Source of the DNA: Propionibacteriaceae bacterium
GTDB lineage: Bacteria > Actinomycetota > Actinomycetes > Propionibacteriales > Propionibacteriaceae
Assembly: GCA_031267645.1 (NCBI GenBank)
Contig: JAIRYW010000076.1
Span: forward strand, 1 to 64,000
Direction of reading: 5' to 3'
DNA: 64,000 nucleotides
Positions 42,917 to 51,358 of the stretch are shown here, in pieces. The position numbers were made by a program, and so were the translations under genes. The notes under the pieces were generated by a model. The model was given only the letters and a program-made list of their open reading frames with translations. It did no database searches and had not been told where the DNA came from. The stretch's first letter is position 1; each line of letters opens with the position of its first letter.

Positions 42917-45220
42917 ATGACCGCCGTGACCGACTCGCTCGAACGTCCGACCGCGCAGCAGACCACCATCCCGATCGGTGGCATGACCTGCGCCGCCTGC
43001 GTCAAACGGGTGGAGAAGGCCATCGGCAAGTTGGACGGCGTGGTGTCGGCCTCGGTCAATCTGGCCACCGAACGGGCCACGGTGTCGTACCACCCCCAGA
43101 CCGTCCGTCTGACCGCCATCCGGGCCGCCATCGAGAAGGCCGGTTACGAGGCGTTGGAATTGGACCAGCCGGACGCCGTCGCCGCCGAGCGGGAGCGTCA
43201 GGCCCAGGCCATCCGTTGGATGTGGACCAGGTTCCGGATCGCGGCCGGCTGCGCCCTGCCTCTGCTCTACGTCGCCATGGCCCCGATGTTGGGCCTGCCC
43301 CTGCCGGGCTGGCTCCAGCCGATGGAGCGGCCCTTGGTCTACGCCCTGGTCGAGTTGGCCCTGGTGGCGCCGGTGGTCGGGGTCGGCCATCGTTTCTACA
43401 GCGTCGGCTTCAAGGCCCTGTTCCAGGGCGGCCCCAACATGGACTCCCTGATCGCCATCGGCACCACCGCCGCCTTGGCCTACAGCCTTTACAGCACGGT
43501 TCAGATCGCCGCCGGCCAGACCATGGCGGTGGAGTCGTTGTATTACGAGACGGCCGGCGTCATCTTGACCTTGATCATGTTGGGCAAGGCCCTGGAGGCG
43601 GTCACCAAGGGCCGCACCTCGGAGGCCGTGCGCAAGCTGATGGGACTGGCCCCCCAGACCGCCTGCGTCCTGGTGGCCGGGACCGAGCGTGAGATCCCGA
43701 TCGCCGAGGTCGAGGTGGGTGACATCGTGGTGGTCCGGCCCGGGGCCCAGGTCCCGGTCGACGGCACGGTCGTCGGCGGGCACAGCGCGGTGGACGAGTC
43801 GATGCTGACCGGCGAGAGCCTGCCGGTGGACAAGCAGACCGGCCACCAGGTCTACGCCGCCAGCTTGAACACCACCGGCACGATCCAGTTCCGGGCCGAG
43901 AAGGTCGGCCGTGACACCGCCTTGGCCCGCATCATCGCTTTGGTCGAGGAAGCCCAGGGCTCGAAGGCCCCGATCGCCCAGCTGGCCGACCAGGTGGCGG
44001 GCTATTTCGTGCCCGTGGTCTGCGGCCTGGCCGTCTTGGCCGGGCTGGTCTGGTTCTTCGCCCGGGGCGGCGACATCCGCTTCGCCCTCACCATCTTCAT
44101 CTCCATCTTGGTCATCGCCTGCCCCTGCGCCCTCGGCCTGGCCACCCCGACGGCCATCATGGTCGGCACCGGCCAAGGCGCCGAGCACGGCATCTTGATC
44201 AAAGGCGGCCAAGCTTTGGAGACCGCCCATCAGGTCGACGTGGTGGTCTTGGACAAGACCGGCACCATCACCGAGGGCCAGCCCCGGGTGACCGACCTTG
44301 TGGCCGATCTGGTGGACGACCGACCGGGCGACCAGGACCAGCTGCTGGCTTGGGCGGCGGCGGCCGAAGGCGGCTCGGAGCACCCCTTGGGACAGGCCAT
44401 CGTGGCCGAGGCAGAGGCCCGCGGCCTGGTCGAGCCGACGGTGGAGGAATTCGAAGCCATCCCCGGCCGGGGCGTGGTGGCCCGCTGCGCCGGCGTCACG
44501 GTGTTGGCCGGCAATCGCCGCCTGATGGAGGAGCGGGCGGTCGACCTGTCCGGTTGGGGAGAAGTGGCCGAACGGTTGGCCGAGGCCGGCAAGACGCCCA
44601 TGTTGATCGCCCGCGACGGGACCATGGCCGGGGTCGTGGCGGTAGCGGACGTGGTCAAGCCGACCAGCCAGGCGGCCGTGGCGGCGCTGCACGCCATGGG
44701 TTTGGAGGTGGCCATGGTGACCGGCGACCACGCCAAGACGGCCGCCCACATCGCCCGCCAGGTCGGCCTGGACCGGGTCCTGGCCGAGGTCCTGCCCCAG
44801 GACAAGGCGGCCCAGGTGGTCGAATTGCAGCGTCAAGGGCACAAGGTCGCCATGGTCGGCGACGGCATCAACGACTCCCCCGCCCTGGTCCAAGCCGACG
44901 TCGGCATCGCCATCGGCTCCGGGGCCGACGTCGCCATCGAGTCGGCCGACATCGTCTTGATGCGCTCCGACCTGATGGACGTGCCGACCGCCATCGCCTT
45001 GAGCAAGCGCACCATCCGCAACATCAAGCAGAATCTGGTCTGGGCCTTCGGCTACAACGTCATCGGCATCCCGATCGCGGCCGGCCTGCTCTACGCCTTC
45101 GGCGGCCCCCTGCTCAACCCCATCTTCGCCGCCGCCGCCATGAGCCTGAGCTCGGTCTCAGTGCTGGCCAACGCCCTGCGCCTGAAGCGATTCAAACCGC
45201 CGCGGCTCGATCTCCATTAG
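42917..45220 (+). CDS. copA: Copper-exporting P1B-type ATPase
   Basis: The 767-residue protein pumps Cu(I) out with ATP. It has an N-terminal HMA domain with GGMTCAACVKRV, eight helices, the phosphatase loop TGES, the metal-site CPC in VIACPCALGLATPT, the phosphorylation motif DKTGTIT, SEHPLGQAI in the nucleotide domain, and MVGDGINDSPAL. The metal signature of helices 7-8 (YNVIGIPIAAG and MSLSSVSVLANALRL) marks it as a Cu(I) pump. It ends the operon; a tRNA gene begins 13 bases later. Confidence 0.95.
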   Translation: MTAVTDSLERPTAQQTTIPIGGMTCAACVKRVEKAIGKLDGVVSASVNLATERATVSYHPQTVRLTAIRAAIEKAGYEALELDQPDAVAAERERQAQAIRWMWTRFRIAAGCALPLLYVAMAPMLGLPLPGWLQPMERPLVYALVELALVAPVVGVGHRFYSVGFKALFQGGPNMDSLIAIGTTAALAYSLYSTVQIAAGQTMAVESLYYETAGVILTLIMLGKALEAVTKGRTSEAVRKLMGLAPQTACVLVAGTEREIPIAEVEVGDIVVVRPGAQVPVDGTVVGGHSAVDESMLTGESLPVDKQTGHQVYAASLNTTGTIQFRAEKVGRDTALARIIALVEEAQGSKAPIAQLADQVAGYFVPVVCGLAVLAGLVWFFARGGDIRFALTIFISILVIACPCALGLATPTAIMVGTGQGAEHGILIKGGQALETAHQVDVVVLDKTGTITEGQPRVTDLVADLVDDRPGDQDQLLAWAAAAEGGSEHPLGQAIVAEAEARGLVEPTVEEFEAIPGRGVVARCAGVTVLAGNRRLMEERAVDLSGWGEVAERLAEAGKTPMLIARDGTMAGVVAVADVVKPTSQAAVAALHAMGLEVAMVTGDHAKTAAHIARQVGLDRVLAEVLPQDKAAQVVELQRQGHKVAMVGDGINDSPALVQADVGIAIGSGADVAIESADIVLMRSDLMDVPTAIALSKRTIRNIKQNLVWAFGYNVIGIPIAAGLLYAFGGPLLNPIFAAAAMSLSSVSVLANALRLKRFKPPRLDLH

Positions 45221-45233
45221 GCTCTGGGTCGAG

Positions 45234-45306
45234 GCCCTCGTAGCCCAACGGCAGAGGCAGGCGGCTTAAACCCGCTGTGTTACGGGTTCGATTCCCGTCG
45301 AGGGCA
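45234..45306 (+). tRNA. tRNA with anticodon UAA and a short variable arm (identity uncertain)
   Basis: A full cloverleaf can be drawn: acceptor GCCCTCG (45234-45240) with CGAGGGC (45299-45305), U8-A9, a short D arm with GG in the loop, an anticodon stem GGCGG/CCGCT around CTTAAAC (anticodon TAA at 45267-45269), a five-base variable loop, T arm ACGGG-TTCGATT-CCCGT and discriminator A. By the code it would read UUA (Leu), but bacterial tRNA-Leu has a long variable arm, so identity and charging are open. CCA is not encoded. Confidence 0.75.
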
Positions 45307-45775
45307 CAGACGATTGAGCCGAGAGCGACGAGCGCTCGCGCTCGTGGCCGAGGCGATTGAGTCTGTCGAATGGTGTGACGGGGTCTGACCCTGTCACACC
45401 AAGAACACACAGTGCCCGCGACGGGAATCGAACCCGTCAGGGCGCGAGCGTGAAGCGGGACGGCCCAGTGGGCCGTCCCGTAGCGAGCGGTCCGAGGACA
45501 GCCCGAAGGGCGGACCGAGGACAGTGGTTTCCCAAGGGAAACCACATCGATTCCCGTCAGGGCGCGCGCCGCGTACCAGTCGCGGTCCTCGCGGGTGTCC
45601 AACCTGTCCAGCATCGTGACGATGTGCCCCCAAAGCAATTGTCCAACGTCGCGTTGGACGAATTCCTCCTCGGCGGGCCACGCCTCGGCGGCCTTCCGCA
45701 TCGAGTACAGGTTGGTCTTCGACCAGCCCCACTGGTCGATGCGGGCAGCCTCGACGGGAATCGAACCCGTCAGAG
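45307..45775. repeat. Cluster of hairpins and tRNA 3'-end fragments
   Basis: The 22-base stretch CGACGGGAATCG + AACCCGTCAG, the complement of a tRNA T-arm and acceptor end, occurs at 45419-45440 and 45752-45773; a partial copy in the other orientation lies at 45547-45558, and CCCGTCAGGGCGCG follows both the first and the partial copy. Between them lie tight hairpins: GGTGTGAC.../...GTCACACC at 45371-45400, GGGACGGCCC/GGGCCGTCCC at 45457-45479, CGGTCC/GGACCG at 45487-45516 and GTGGTTTCCC/GGGAAACCAC at 45524-45545. It looks like the debris of repeated recombination at tRNA ends. Confidence 0.7.
45559..45750 (-). pseudogene. Remnant of a DUF1016/YhcG-type PDDEXK nuclease N-terminal domain
   Basis: One open frame reads WGWSKTNLYSMRKAAEAWP, then VGQLLWGHIVTMLDRLD and EDRDWYAARA. 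This matches the N-terminal domain of DUF1016 nucleases (pattern G-S-R-x-N-L-x-x-M-R ... Q-L-x-W-G-H ... R-x-W-Y). Full proteins have about 350 residues with a C-terminal PDDEXK domain; here about 64 are left. Both ends run into tRNA-fragment repeats. Confidence 0.72.
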
Positions 45776-46486
45776 CGGCAGGTCTTTCCGGAGGAAGACC
45801 ACGGCGCCCGCGGCGTAAGCGGCGGCGGCGATGGCGGCCAGGGCGGCCAAGGGCCAGCCCCAGCCGGCGGCGCCCGCCATGATGTCGGACACGTCGTACA
45901 GCGTGACGATGGTCAGATGGCGGAGGAAGGCGAAATTATTGCCGAACATCGCGATGATCGGGAACAGCAGGAAGGCGCAGACCAGGCCGCCGCCGATGGC
46001 GATCGTGTGCTTGGACAGGTTGAACCAGCAGGAGGCGGCGAAGCAGATGCCCGAAAAGGCCAGCGCGAGCAGGAAGAGCCCGAGGTTGAGTTTGACGATG
46101 GCCTGGACCTGGCTGGCGTCGGCCCCGTAACTGGACAACACAGCCGCCACGCTGTGGACGGCCGCGGTCAGGGCGTACATCGCCGCCAGCGATCCGATGA
46201 AGAACGACGTTTGGACGCCGACCACGGCTCTCCGTCCCACCGGCGTGGACAACACGTAGGCCAAAGTGCCCCGGTCGACCTTGGCGCAGATCAGTCGATT
46301 GCCGATGGTGATGGCGTAGATGCCGGCGAAGATGCCGGGCAGCATGTTGTAGTAGGCGACGCCGGCCGCCGCGATCGGGGCGGTCCAGCCGATGGTGGCG
46401 ATCATGAGGCATTGGACTGCGGTCAAAACCGTCCAGAGTGCGGCGTTCTCCCGGATGGTCTGTCTCATCAAGGCGGCGCTAAACAT
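45770..46486 (-). CDS. ABC-2-type transporter permease
   Basis: A 238-residue permease with six helices in the ABC-2 order (for example WTAPIAAAGVAYYNMLPG and WGWPLAALAAIAAAAYAAGA). It should form an exporter with the ATPases encoded upstream. Its stop codon lies within a tRNA-like repeat (TGACGGG...), so the last residues (RKDLPL) may have been fixed by a recombination event. The start overlaps the stop of the upstream ATPase gene by eight bases. Confidence 0.82.
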   Translation of the reverse strand: MFSAALMRQTIRENAALWTVLTAVQCLMIATIGWTAPIAAAGVAYYNMLPGIFAGIYAITIGNRLICAKVDRGTLAYVLSTPVGRRAVVGVQTSFFIGSLAAMYALTAAVHSVAAVLSSYGADASQVQAIVKLNLGLFLLALAFSGICFAASCWFNLSKHTIAIGGGLVCAFLLFPIIAMFGNNFAFLRHLTIVTLYDVSDIMAGAAGWGWPLAALAAIAAAAYAAGAVVFLRKDLPL

Positions 46487-47393
46487 GCGGGTGGCCTTCC
46501 GTTTCGTAGTACTTCTGAATGAAATGGCGGGCCAGCGTCCGAGGAACTTGCGTGATGAAGCGCACGTCCAGGTCCGCCAGCGCGGCGAATAGGTCGGCCA
46601 CCGCCAGGTCCGCGACCTGGACGCTGACTTGGTTGAGGTGCTCTTGGCGCCGGCTGACGGAGAAGGGGCGGGAGAGGAAGGCCAAGTAGTCCTGAGGCTG
46701 GTTGAACTCGATCTTGTATTCCTTGACCGGCTCGTCGCCGTTGAATTGACTCATGTCGACCACCTCGATGACGCGGCCCCGTTTGAGGAAGGCCACCCGG
46801 TCGCAACTGGCCTCAAGCTCGTCGAACATGTGGCTAGACATGAACATTGTTCGACCATTGGCCTTCTCTTCGCGCACGAGGTCGGTGAACACTTTCTGCA
46901 TGAGCGGGTCCAGCCCGGTGGTCCCCTCGTCCAAGATCAAAATGGGCGCCGTGGTCATGAAAGCGGCCACGATGGCCGTCTTCTGTTTCATTCCTTTGCT
47001 CATCCGCTTCAGCGGGGCGCTGGCGTCGAGGCGGAAGCGGTCGATCAGATCGTGCAGCCGGCTCTGATCGCGCTTTCCGAAGTAGCCGGCCTGGAGGTTG
47101 AAGAAATCGAACCCGGTCTTGACGTCGGGGAAGGCGATCTCGCCGGGGACGTAGCCGATCGAACGCTTCAGCTCGGCCGCCCGCCGCCAACAGTCCATCC
47201 CCTGGATCGAGCAACGGCCCGACTGCGGGTGGAGGAACCCCATCAGGTGGCGGATCATGGTGCTCTTGCCGGAGCCGTTGATCCCGACCAGACCGAAGAC
47301 CTGGCCTGGTTCGACGGTCAGGTCGACGTCGAAGAGGCCGCGGGAGTCCCCGTAATCCTTCGTCAGACCGGAGATCTCAATGGTGTGGTCCAT
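46479..47393 (-). CDS. ABC transporter ATPase (second of pair)
   Basis: The 304-residue ATPase has Walker A VGINGSGKST, Q-loop before IGYVPGEIAF, a signature that reads MSKGMKQKTAIV rather than LSGGQ, Walker B ILILDEGTTGLDP (Glu then Gly-Thr rather than Pro-Thr) and the H-loop MSSHMFDE. A C-terminal domain of about 90 residues follows. It is related in sequence to the ATPase encoded upstream and overlaps it by 17 bases. Confidence 0.88.
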   Translation of the reverse strand: MDHTIEISGLTKDYGDSRGLFDVDLTVEPGQVFGLVGINGSGKSTMIRHLMGFLHPQSGRCSIQGMDCWRRAAELKRSIGYVPGEIAFPDVKTGFDFFNLQAGYFGKRDQSRLHDLIDRFRLDASAPLKRMSKGMKQKTAIVAAFMTTAPILILDEGTTGLDPLMQKVFTDLVREEKANGRTMFMSSHMFDELEASCDRVAFLKRGRVIEVVDMSQFNGDEPVKEYKIEFNQPQDYLAFLSRPFSVSRRQEHLNQVSVQVADLAVADLFAALADLDVRFITQVPRTLARHFIQKYYETEGHPHV

Positions 47394-48378
47394 GGCTGCC
47401 CTTCTGCGACGCCGATTCGTAGAAGCGGAGGAAATAGTCTTCCAAAGTCGTCTTGCGCTCTTTGAAACCGATCACCTGGTAGAGGGCCAACCGTCGGACC
47501 AGGTGGTTGACGTCGTCGTCGTCGATCCGAACTTCGACCCGTCTCTCGTCCTGGTCCGCGAAGGCGACCTGAGGGCCGCAGTCGGTCAGGAAAGCCTGGA
47601 AGTCAGCCAGCGTCCCGAACTTGATCTGGTAGGTCTTGGACTCGTTGTGCCGGATGTCGTCGGTGCGCACGGTCGAGACGATCTCACCGTCTTTGATGAT
47701 GGCGACCCGGTCGCAGACGGCCTCCACCTCGCTGAACAGGTGGCTCGACAAGAGGATGGTCTTCCCGCGGTCTTTCTCTCGACGCATGAACTCGATGAAA
47801 CAGTCCTGCATGATGGGGTCGAGACCGCTGGTCGGCTCGTCCAACAGCAGAACGTCCGGGTCGGCCATGAAAGCCGTGACGACCGCGAGCTTACGTTTGT
47901 CGCCCAGGCTCATGCGCTTGGTCTGGCTCCGCGGGTCGAGTTGGAACAGGTCCAACAGGTCCCGCAGGCGCTCCGAGTCGCGCGCCCCTCTCAAACCTTG
48001 CATGAAACGGATGAACTGCGAGCCGGTCAGACCGTCCGGCAAGGCGATCTCACCAGGCAGATAACCGACCCTTCGGAGAATCTGGCTGGGCCGTCTCCAG
48101 CAATCCAAGCCCAGGATCGTGGCCCGGCCGGCTTGCGGCGCGGAGAATCCCATCAGCTGCCGGATGGTGGTCGTCTTGCCCGCCCCGTTGGGCCCCACGA
48201 AGCCGAAGACCTCGCCCGGGGCGACTTGGAAGGAGACGCCGAAGATTCCCCGGCCGTGGCCGTAATCCTTAGTCAACCGATCCACCACGATGATCGCTCC
48301 GTCGGTGGGCGGACCGTCGCCGGCTGTTCCGCCGTCCCGCCGCTGGGCGGCGGGCGTCTCCCCTGATCTTTGTCCCAT
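47377..48378 (-). CDS. ABC transporter ATPase (first of pair)
   Basis: The 333-residue ATPase has Walker A VGPNGAGKTTT, YLPGEIALPDG, signature RMSLGDKRKLAVV, Walker B VLLLDEPTSGLDP and LLSSHLFSEVE. About 27 hydrophilic residues precede the domain and about 95 residues follow it. Two ATPases with one ABC-2 permease suggest a heteromeric exporter, perhaps for antimicrobials or lipids. Its promoter region contains the 11-bp TGTT repeats. Confidence 0.9.
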   Translation of the reverse strand: MGQRSGETPAAQRRDGGTAGDGPPTDGAIIVVDRLTKDYGHGRGIFGVSFQVAPGEVFGFVGPNGAGKTTTIRQLMGFSAPQAGRATILGLDCWRRPSQILRRVGYLPGEIALPDGLTGSQFIRFMQGLRGARDSERLRDLLDLFQLDPRSQTKRMSLGDKRKLAVVTAFMADPDVLLLDEPTSGLDPIMQDCFIEFMRREKDRGKTILLSSHLFSEVEAVCDRVAIIKDGEIVSTVRTDDIRHNESKTYQIKFGTLADFQAFLTDCGPQVAFADQDERRVEVRIDDDDVNHLVRRLALYQVIGFKERKTTLEDYFLRFYESASQKGSHGPHH

Positions 48379-48400
48379 GCCTGCGAGCTTGGCCGGCCAG

Positions 48401-48444
48401 TGTTGGAGAAATGCTGCGGAATTGTTTGTGAAATGTTAGGAGCT
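48401..48444. promoter_or_regulatory. Four direct repeats at 11-bp spacing upstream of the ABC exporter
   Basis: TGTTGGAGAAA, TGCTGCGGAAT, TGTTTGTGAAA and TGTTAGGAGCT begin at 48401, 48412, 48423 and 48434, 23 bases or more upstream of the exporter start. Number, period and orientation equal those at 14368-14411. An OmpR-family activator is expected to bind; the regulator encoded at 15482 is the best candidate in the window. Confidence 0.68.
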
Positions 48445-48509
48445 GGCAGCGCCGGCCAGGACCGCCCCGGTGGCGGTGGTCCCCCCGCCGGCGTCCACCA
48501 GCCCAGTTG

Positions 48510-51236
48510 TCAGCGTCCCGGGAAGACGGTCACGGCCAGGGCCGCCGGATCGGCCCCCTCGACCGTGATGAGACGCTCCTCGCCGTCCCTCAGGTCGAAC
48601 CAGTTGTCGCTCAGATAGATCCCGGGGTGGGGTTGGCTGACGCGCACGCCGTAGCAGTAGCCGGTCGATCTGAGGCGCAGGGCGCCGGGCCGCGCCTCCG
48701 CCTCGACTCGGTGCGGCCCGAAACGCAGGTCGCCTATCTCGGCGAAGTGGTGGCGGACGGACGGGAACGCGCCCACCGGGCTGGAGGCCCAGACGTAGCG
48801 GTCGGCGCCCCGGGCCAGCGGGCCGCTCCAGGCCAACACCGACTGGCCCGGATGGGCGGCGGCGACGACCGTGAAGCGACCGTCGGCCCGGCCCGACGTC
48901 AACCAGCCGGATTCGACCTCGACCACGACCTCGGCCCGGCTGGGGCCGTTGTTCACCAGCCACAATTCCAGCGGGCCGGCGGGGCCGGCCTCTCGGAAGC
49001 TGACCGCCAGCGGGGCCGACGCCCGCGCCACGGCGTAATAGGACGCTTTGGGCACGCCGTCGTAGTCCACCATCGACCAGGAGAAACCCGGCCAGACGTC
49101 GTTGAACTGCCAGACCAGCGCCCCCGCGGTGTGCGGTTGGCGGCGGCGGTAGTGTTCGACGGCGAAGGCCAGACCCTCGGCCTGCACGGCCTGGGTGAAT
49201 TCGATCTGTTCAGCCAAATCGCTCGGCAGGCCGGTGGTGACCGCCAGCAACTCGTCACCCTTGTTCTTAGGATTGTCTTTGTTGTGCAGATCCAAGGTGG
49301 GCGAGTGCAGCCACAGATCTTCTTCTGGAATCCAGCGGCGCAGAGTGGCTAATTCCGGCGCGGCGTGCAGACCGAACTCGCTGACGAATTTGGCCGTGTC
49401 GTCGGCGTAACGACGGTAGTGCCGCTCATCGCCCTTGGTCGGGAACTGTTGGCCGGTCGGGATGACGTCGCCGTGCCAGACCTCCCAGGTGTGGCGGTCG
49501 CCGTCGGCGATCGAGTTGACGGCCGCGACCGGGTCCGCGCCCTCGCCGTAAGGGCTGGATGGCCAATAGTGGGCGAACGGGTCGTGTCGGGCGACCGCCT
49601 GGGGCAGGATATCGTGGAAGAAATGCCAACCCCAGTCGCCCGGGGCCAACGACTGCCAGACGGAGCCGTGCATGATCTGACACTCGTTATTGCCGCACCA
49701 CAGGGCCAGGCAGGCCCGATTGCGCAGGCGCCGGACCTGGTGTTCCGCCTCGGCCGTGACCTCGGCTTGGAGTTTGGGATCGGCGCTGGGGTAGTCGACG
49801 CAGGCGAAGGCGAAGTCCTGCCACACCAGCACCCCCTGCTCGTCGCAGGCGGTGTAGAAGGCGTCCGCCTCGTACACCCCGCCGCCCCAGACCCGCAGCA
49901 TGGTGAGGTTCCCGGCCCGGGCCCGCCGGACGCGGTCTTGGTAGGTCTGGCGGCTGACCGATCCGATCAATTGGCTGCCGGGGACCCAATTGGCCCCCCG
50001 GGCGAACAGCGGCGTCCCGTTCAGCACGAACCGGAACAGCCTCCCGCCTTGCTCGGGGTCCGGCGAGCGGTCGACCTCGACAGTCCTCAAACCGACCCGG
50101 TCCACGATCCGATCGACCTCCGCGCCGTCCACCCACAGAGCGATCTCCAACTCGTGGAGCGGCTGCTCCCCCAAATCGTGGGTCCACCACAGCTCCGGGT
50201 CGTCGATGGTCGCCTCCGCCTCGCCCCGACCGGCCCCGAGGGGGATCTCCAGAGTCGTCACCCGGCCGGACGGCGAGGTCAGGCGCACCCGCGCCGACTG
50301 GTCGACTTCCCGGGCCAGGCCGGCGGCGGTCTCCACCAGCACTCGGACTCTGGCCTGGGACCGGTCGGCCGCCAACCAGCTGAGGCCGACCTGGTGTCCC
50401 TCGATGACCGGGCCCGGTTCGACGCTGAGCCAGGCCGGGCGCCACAGCCCCAGGGCCGGCAGGTTCGGCCCGAAGTCCCAGCCCCAGGAGCAGGCCGCCT
50501 TGCGCAAGGTGGTGGCCAGCGGCAGCGTCGTCAGCAAAGAGGCGCCGTCCGGGCCGACTCCGTCCGGCGTTGGGTCGCCCGGCGCTGGGTCGTCCGACCC
50601 CTCAGAGGCCGCCGGGCCGGCTGGCTCGGCCGAGGTGGAGCCAGGATCCGGGGCCGGATCGGCTGGGGCCCCAACCGCCACCAGACTGGCGAACAGGCCG
50701 ATCAGCCGGTCGCGCCACTGACCGACGCTGGGCGGTACGGCGCGGCCGGCCAAGGGCGGGGAGAAGCGGACCAGGACGGTGTTGGTGGCCGCCAACTGGT
50801 CGGTGACGTCGAAGACGGCCGGCCGGAACTGGTTCTCGTGGCGCCCCAGCCCGACGCCGTTCAGCCAGACGTCCGCCACCGTGTCCAGCCCCTCGAAGAC
50901 CAGCCGGACGCGGGCCCCGCCAGCCGACGGCGTCCTGGGGTCGGCGAAGCGAGCCCGGTACCACCACTCCCGCTCCTCGACCCAAGCCGCTTTGCGCTCA
51001 TTGTCGCCGTAGAAGGGGTGTTCGATCGCTCCGGCGGCCAGGAGCGCCTGATGGACGCCCCCCGGCGCCGCGGCCGGCAGCCAGCCCAGACCGGCGTCGG
51101 AACCGACGTCAGGGGCGTGACCCGAGCCCAGGTCGGCCGGGTCCCCGGCCCCCACGGCCAGGCCCAGGATCTCGAATTCGGTCAGCGGGACGATGGTGTG
51201 GACGGCGGTTGGGGCGGTGGCGGCGGTGTCGGACAC
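48510..51236 (-). CDS. Beta-mannosidase-like glycoside hydrolase, family 2
   Basis: The 908-residue protein has the GH2 plan: N-terminal jelly roll (REWWYRARF, VRLVFEGLDTVADVWLNGVG), Ig-like domain, (beta/alpha)8 barrel and C-terminal beta domains. The acid/base Glu is in LWCGNNECQ and the nucleophile Glu in FVSEFGLHAAPEL; both fit beta-mannosidases. A disordered insert rich in Pro, Ala and Asp (about residues 205-245) is unusual. There is no signal peptide, so it acts inside on manno-oligosaccharides imported by the porter encoded upstream. Confidence 0.9.
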   Translation of the reverse strand: MSDTAATAPTAVHTIVPLTEFEILGLAVGAGDPADLGSGHAPDVGSDAGLGWLPAAAPGGVHQALLAAGAIEHPFYGDNERKAAWVEEREWWYRARFADPRTPSAGGARVRLVFEGLDTVADVWLNGVGLGRHENQFRPAVFDVTDQLAATNTVLVRFSPPLAGRAVPPSVGQWRDRLIGLFASLVAVGAPADPAPDPGSTSAEPAGPAASEGSDDPAPGDPTPDGVGPDGASLLTTLPLATTLRKAACSWGWDFGPNLPALGLWRPAWLSVEPGPVIEGHQVGLSWLAADRSQARVRVLVETAAGLAREVDQSARVRLTSPSGRVTTLEIPLGAGRGEAEATIDDPELWWTHDLGEQPLHELEIALWVDGAEVDRIVDRVGLRTVEVDRSPDPEQGGRLFRFVLNGTPLFARGANWVPGSQLIGSVSRQTYQDRVRRARAGNLTMLRVWGGGVYEADAFYTACDEQGVLVWQDFAFACVDYPSADPKLQAEVTAEAEHQVRRLRNRACLALWCGNNECQIMHGSVWQSLAPGDWGWHFFHDILPQAVARHDPFAHYWPSSPYGEGADPVAAVNSIADGDRHTWEVWHGDVIPTGQQFPTKGDERHYRRYADDTAKFVSEFGLHAAPELATLRRWIPEEDLWLHSPTLDLHNKDNPKNKGDELLAVTTGLPSDLAEQIEFTQAVQAEGLAFAVEHYRRRQPHTAGALVWQFNDVWPGFSWSMVDYDGVPKASYYAVARASAPLAVSFREAGPAGPLELWLVNNGPSRAEVVVEVESGWLTSGRADGRFTVVAAAHPGQSVLAWSGPLARGADRYVWASSPVGAFPSVRHHFAEIGDLRFGPHRVEAEARPGALRLRSTGYCYGVRVSQPHPGIYLSDNWFDLRDGEERLITVEGADPAALAVTVFPGR

Positions 51237-51358
51237 GATGGGCTCCTTCAGGCTATGGACGGTCGGGTGGACGGGACAGGTGGTGGGACCGGGGAATCAG
51301 GCCAGCCTCGATCGCAGTCGGGCCGCGGGCGGCGGCGCCTGGTCGGTCCGGGCTTCGC

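Noticed and set aside
42560..44893. A 777-residue open frame antisense to copA
   Set aside because: It is rich in Gly, Asp, Gln and His with no domains; the plus strand has a complete CopA. Such mirror frames occur throughout this GC-rich window.
45234..45306. Ochre suppressor tRNA
   Set aside because: The anticodon reads 5'-UAA-3', which pairs with codon UUA; an ochre suppressor would need UUA.
45411..45440. A second tRNA on the minus strand
   Set aside because: Only the T arm and acceptor end are present; no anticodon arm follows.
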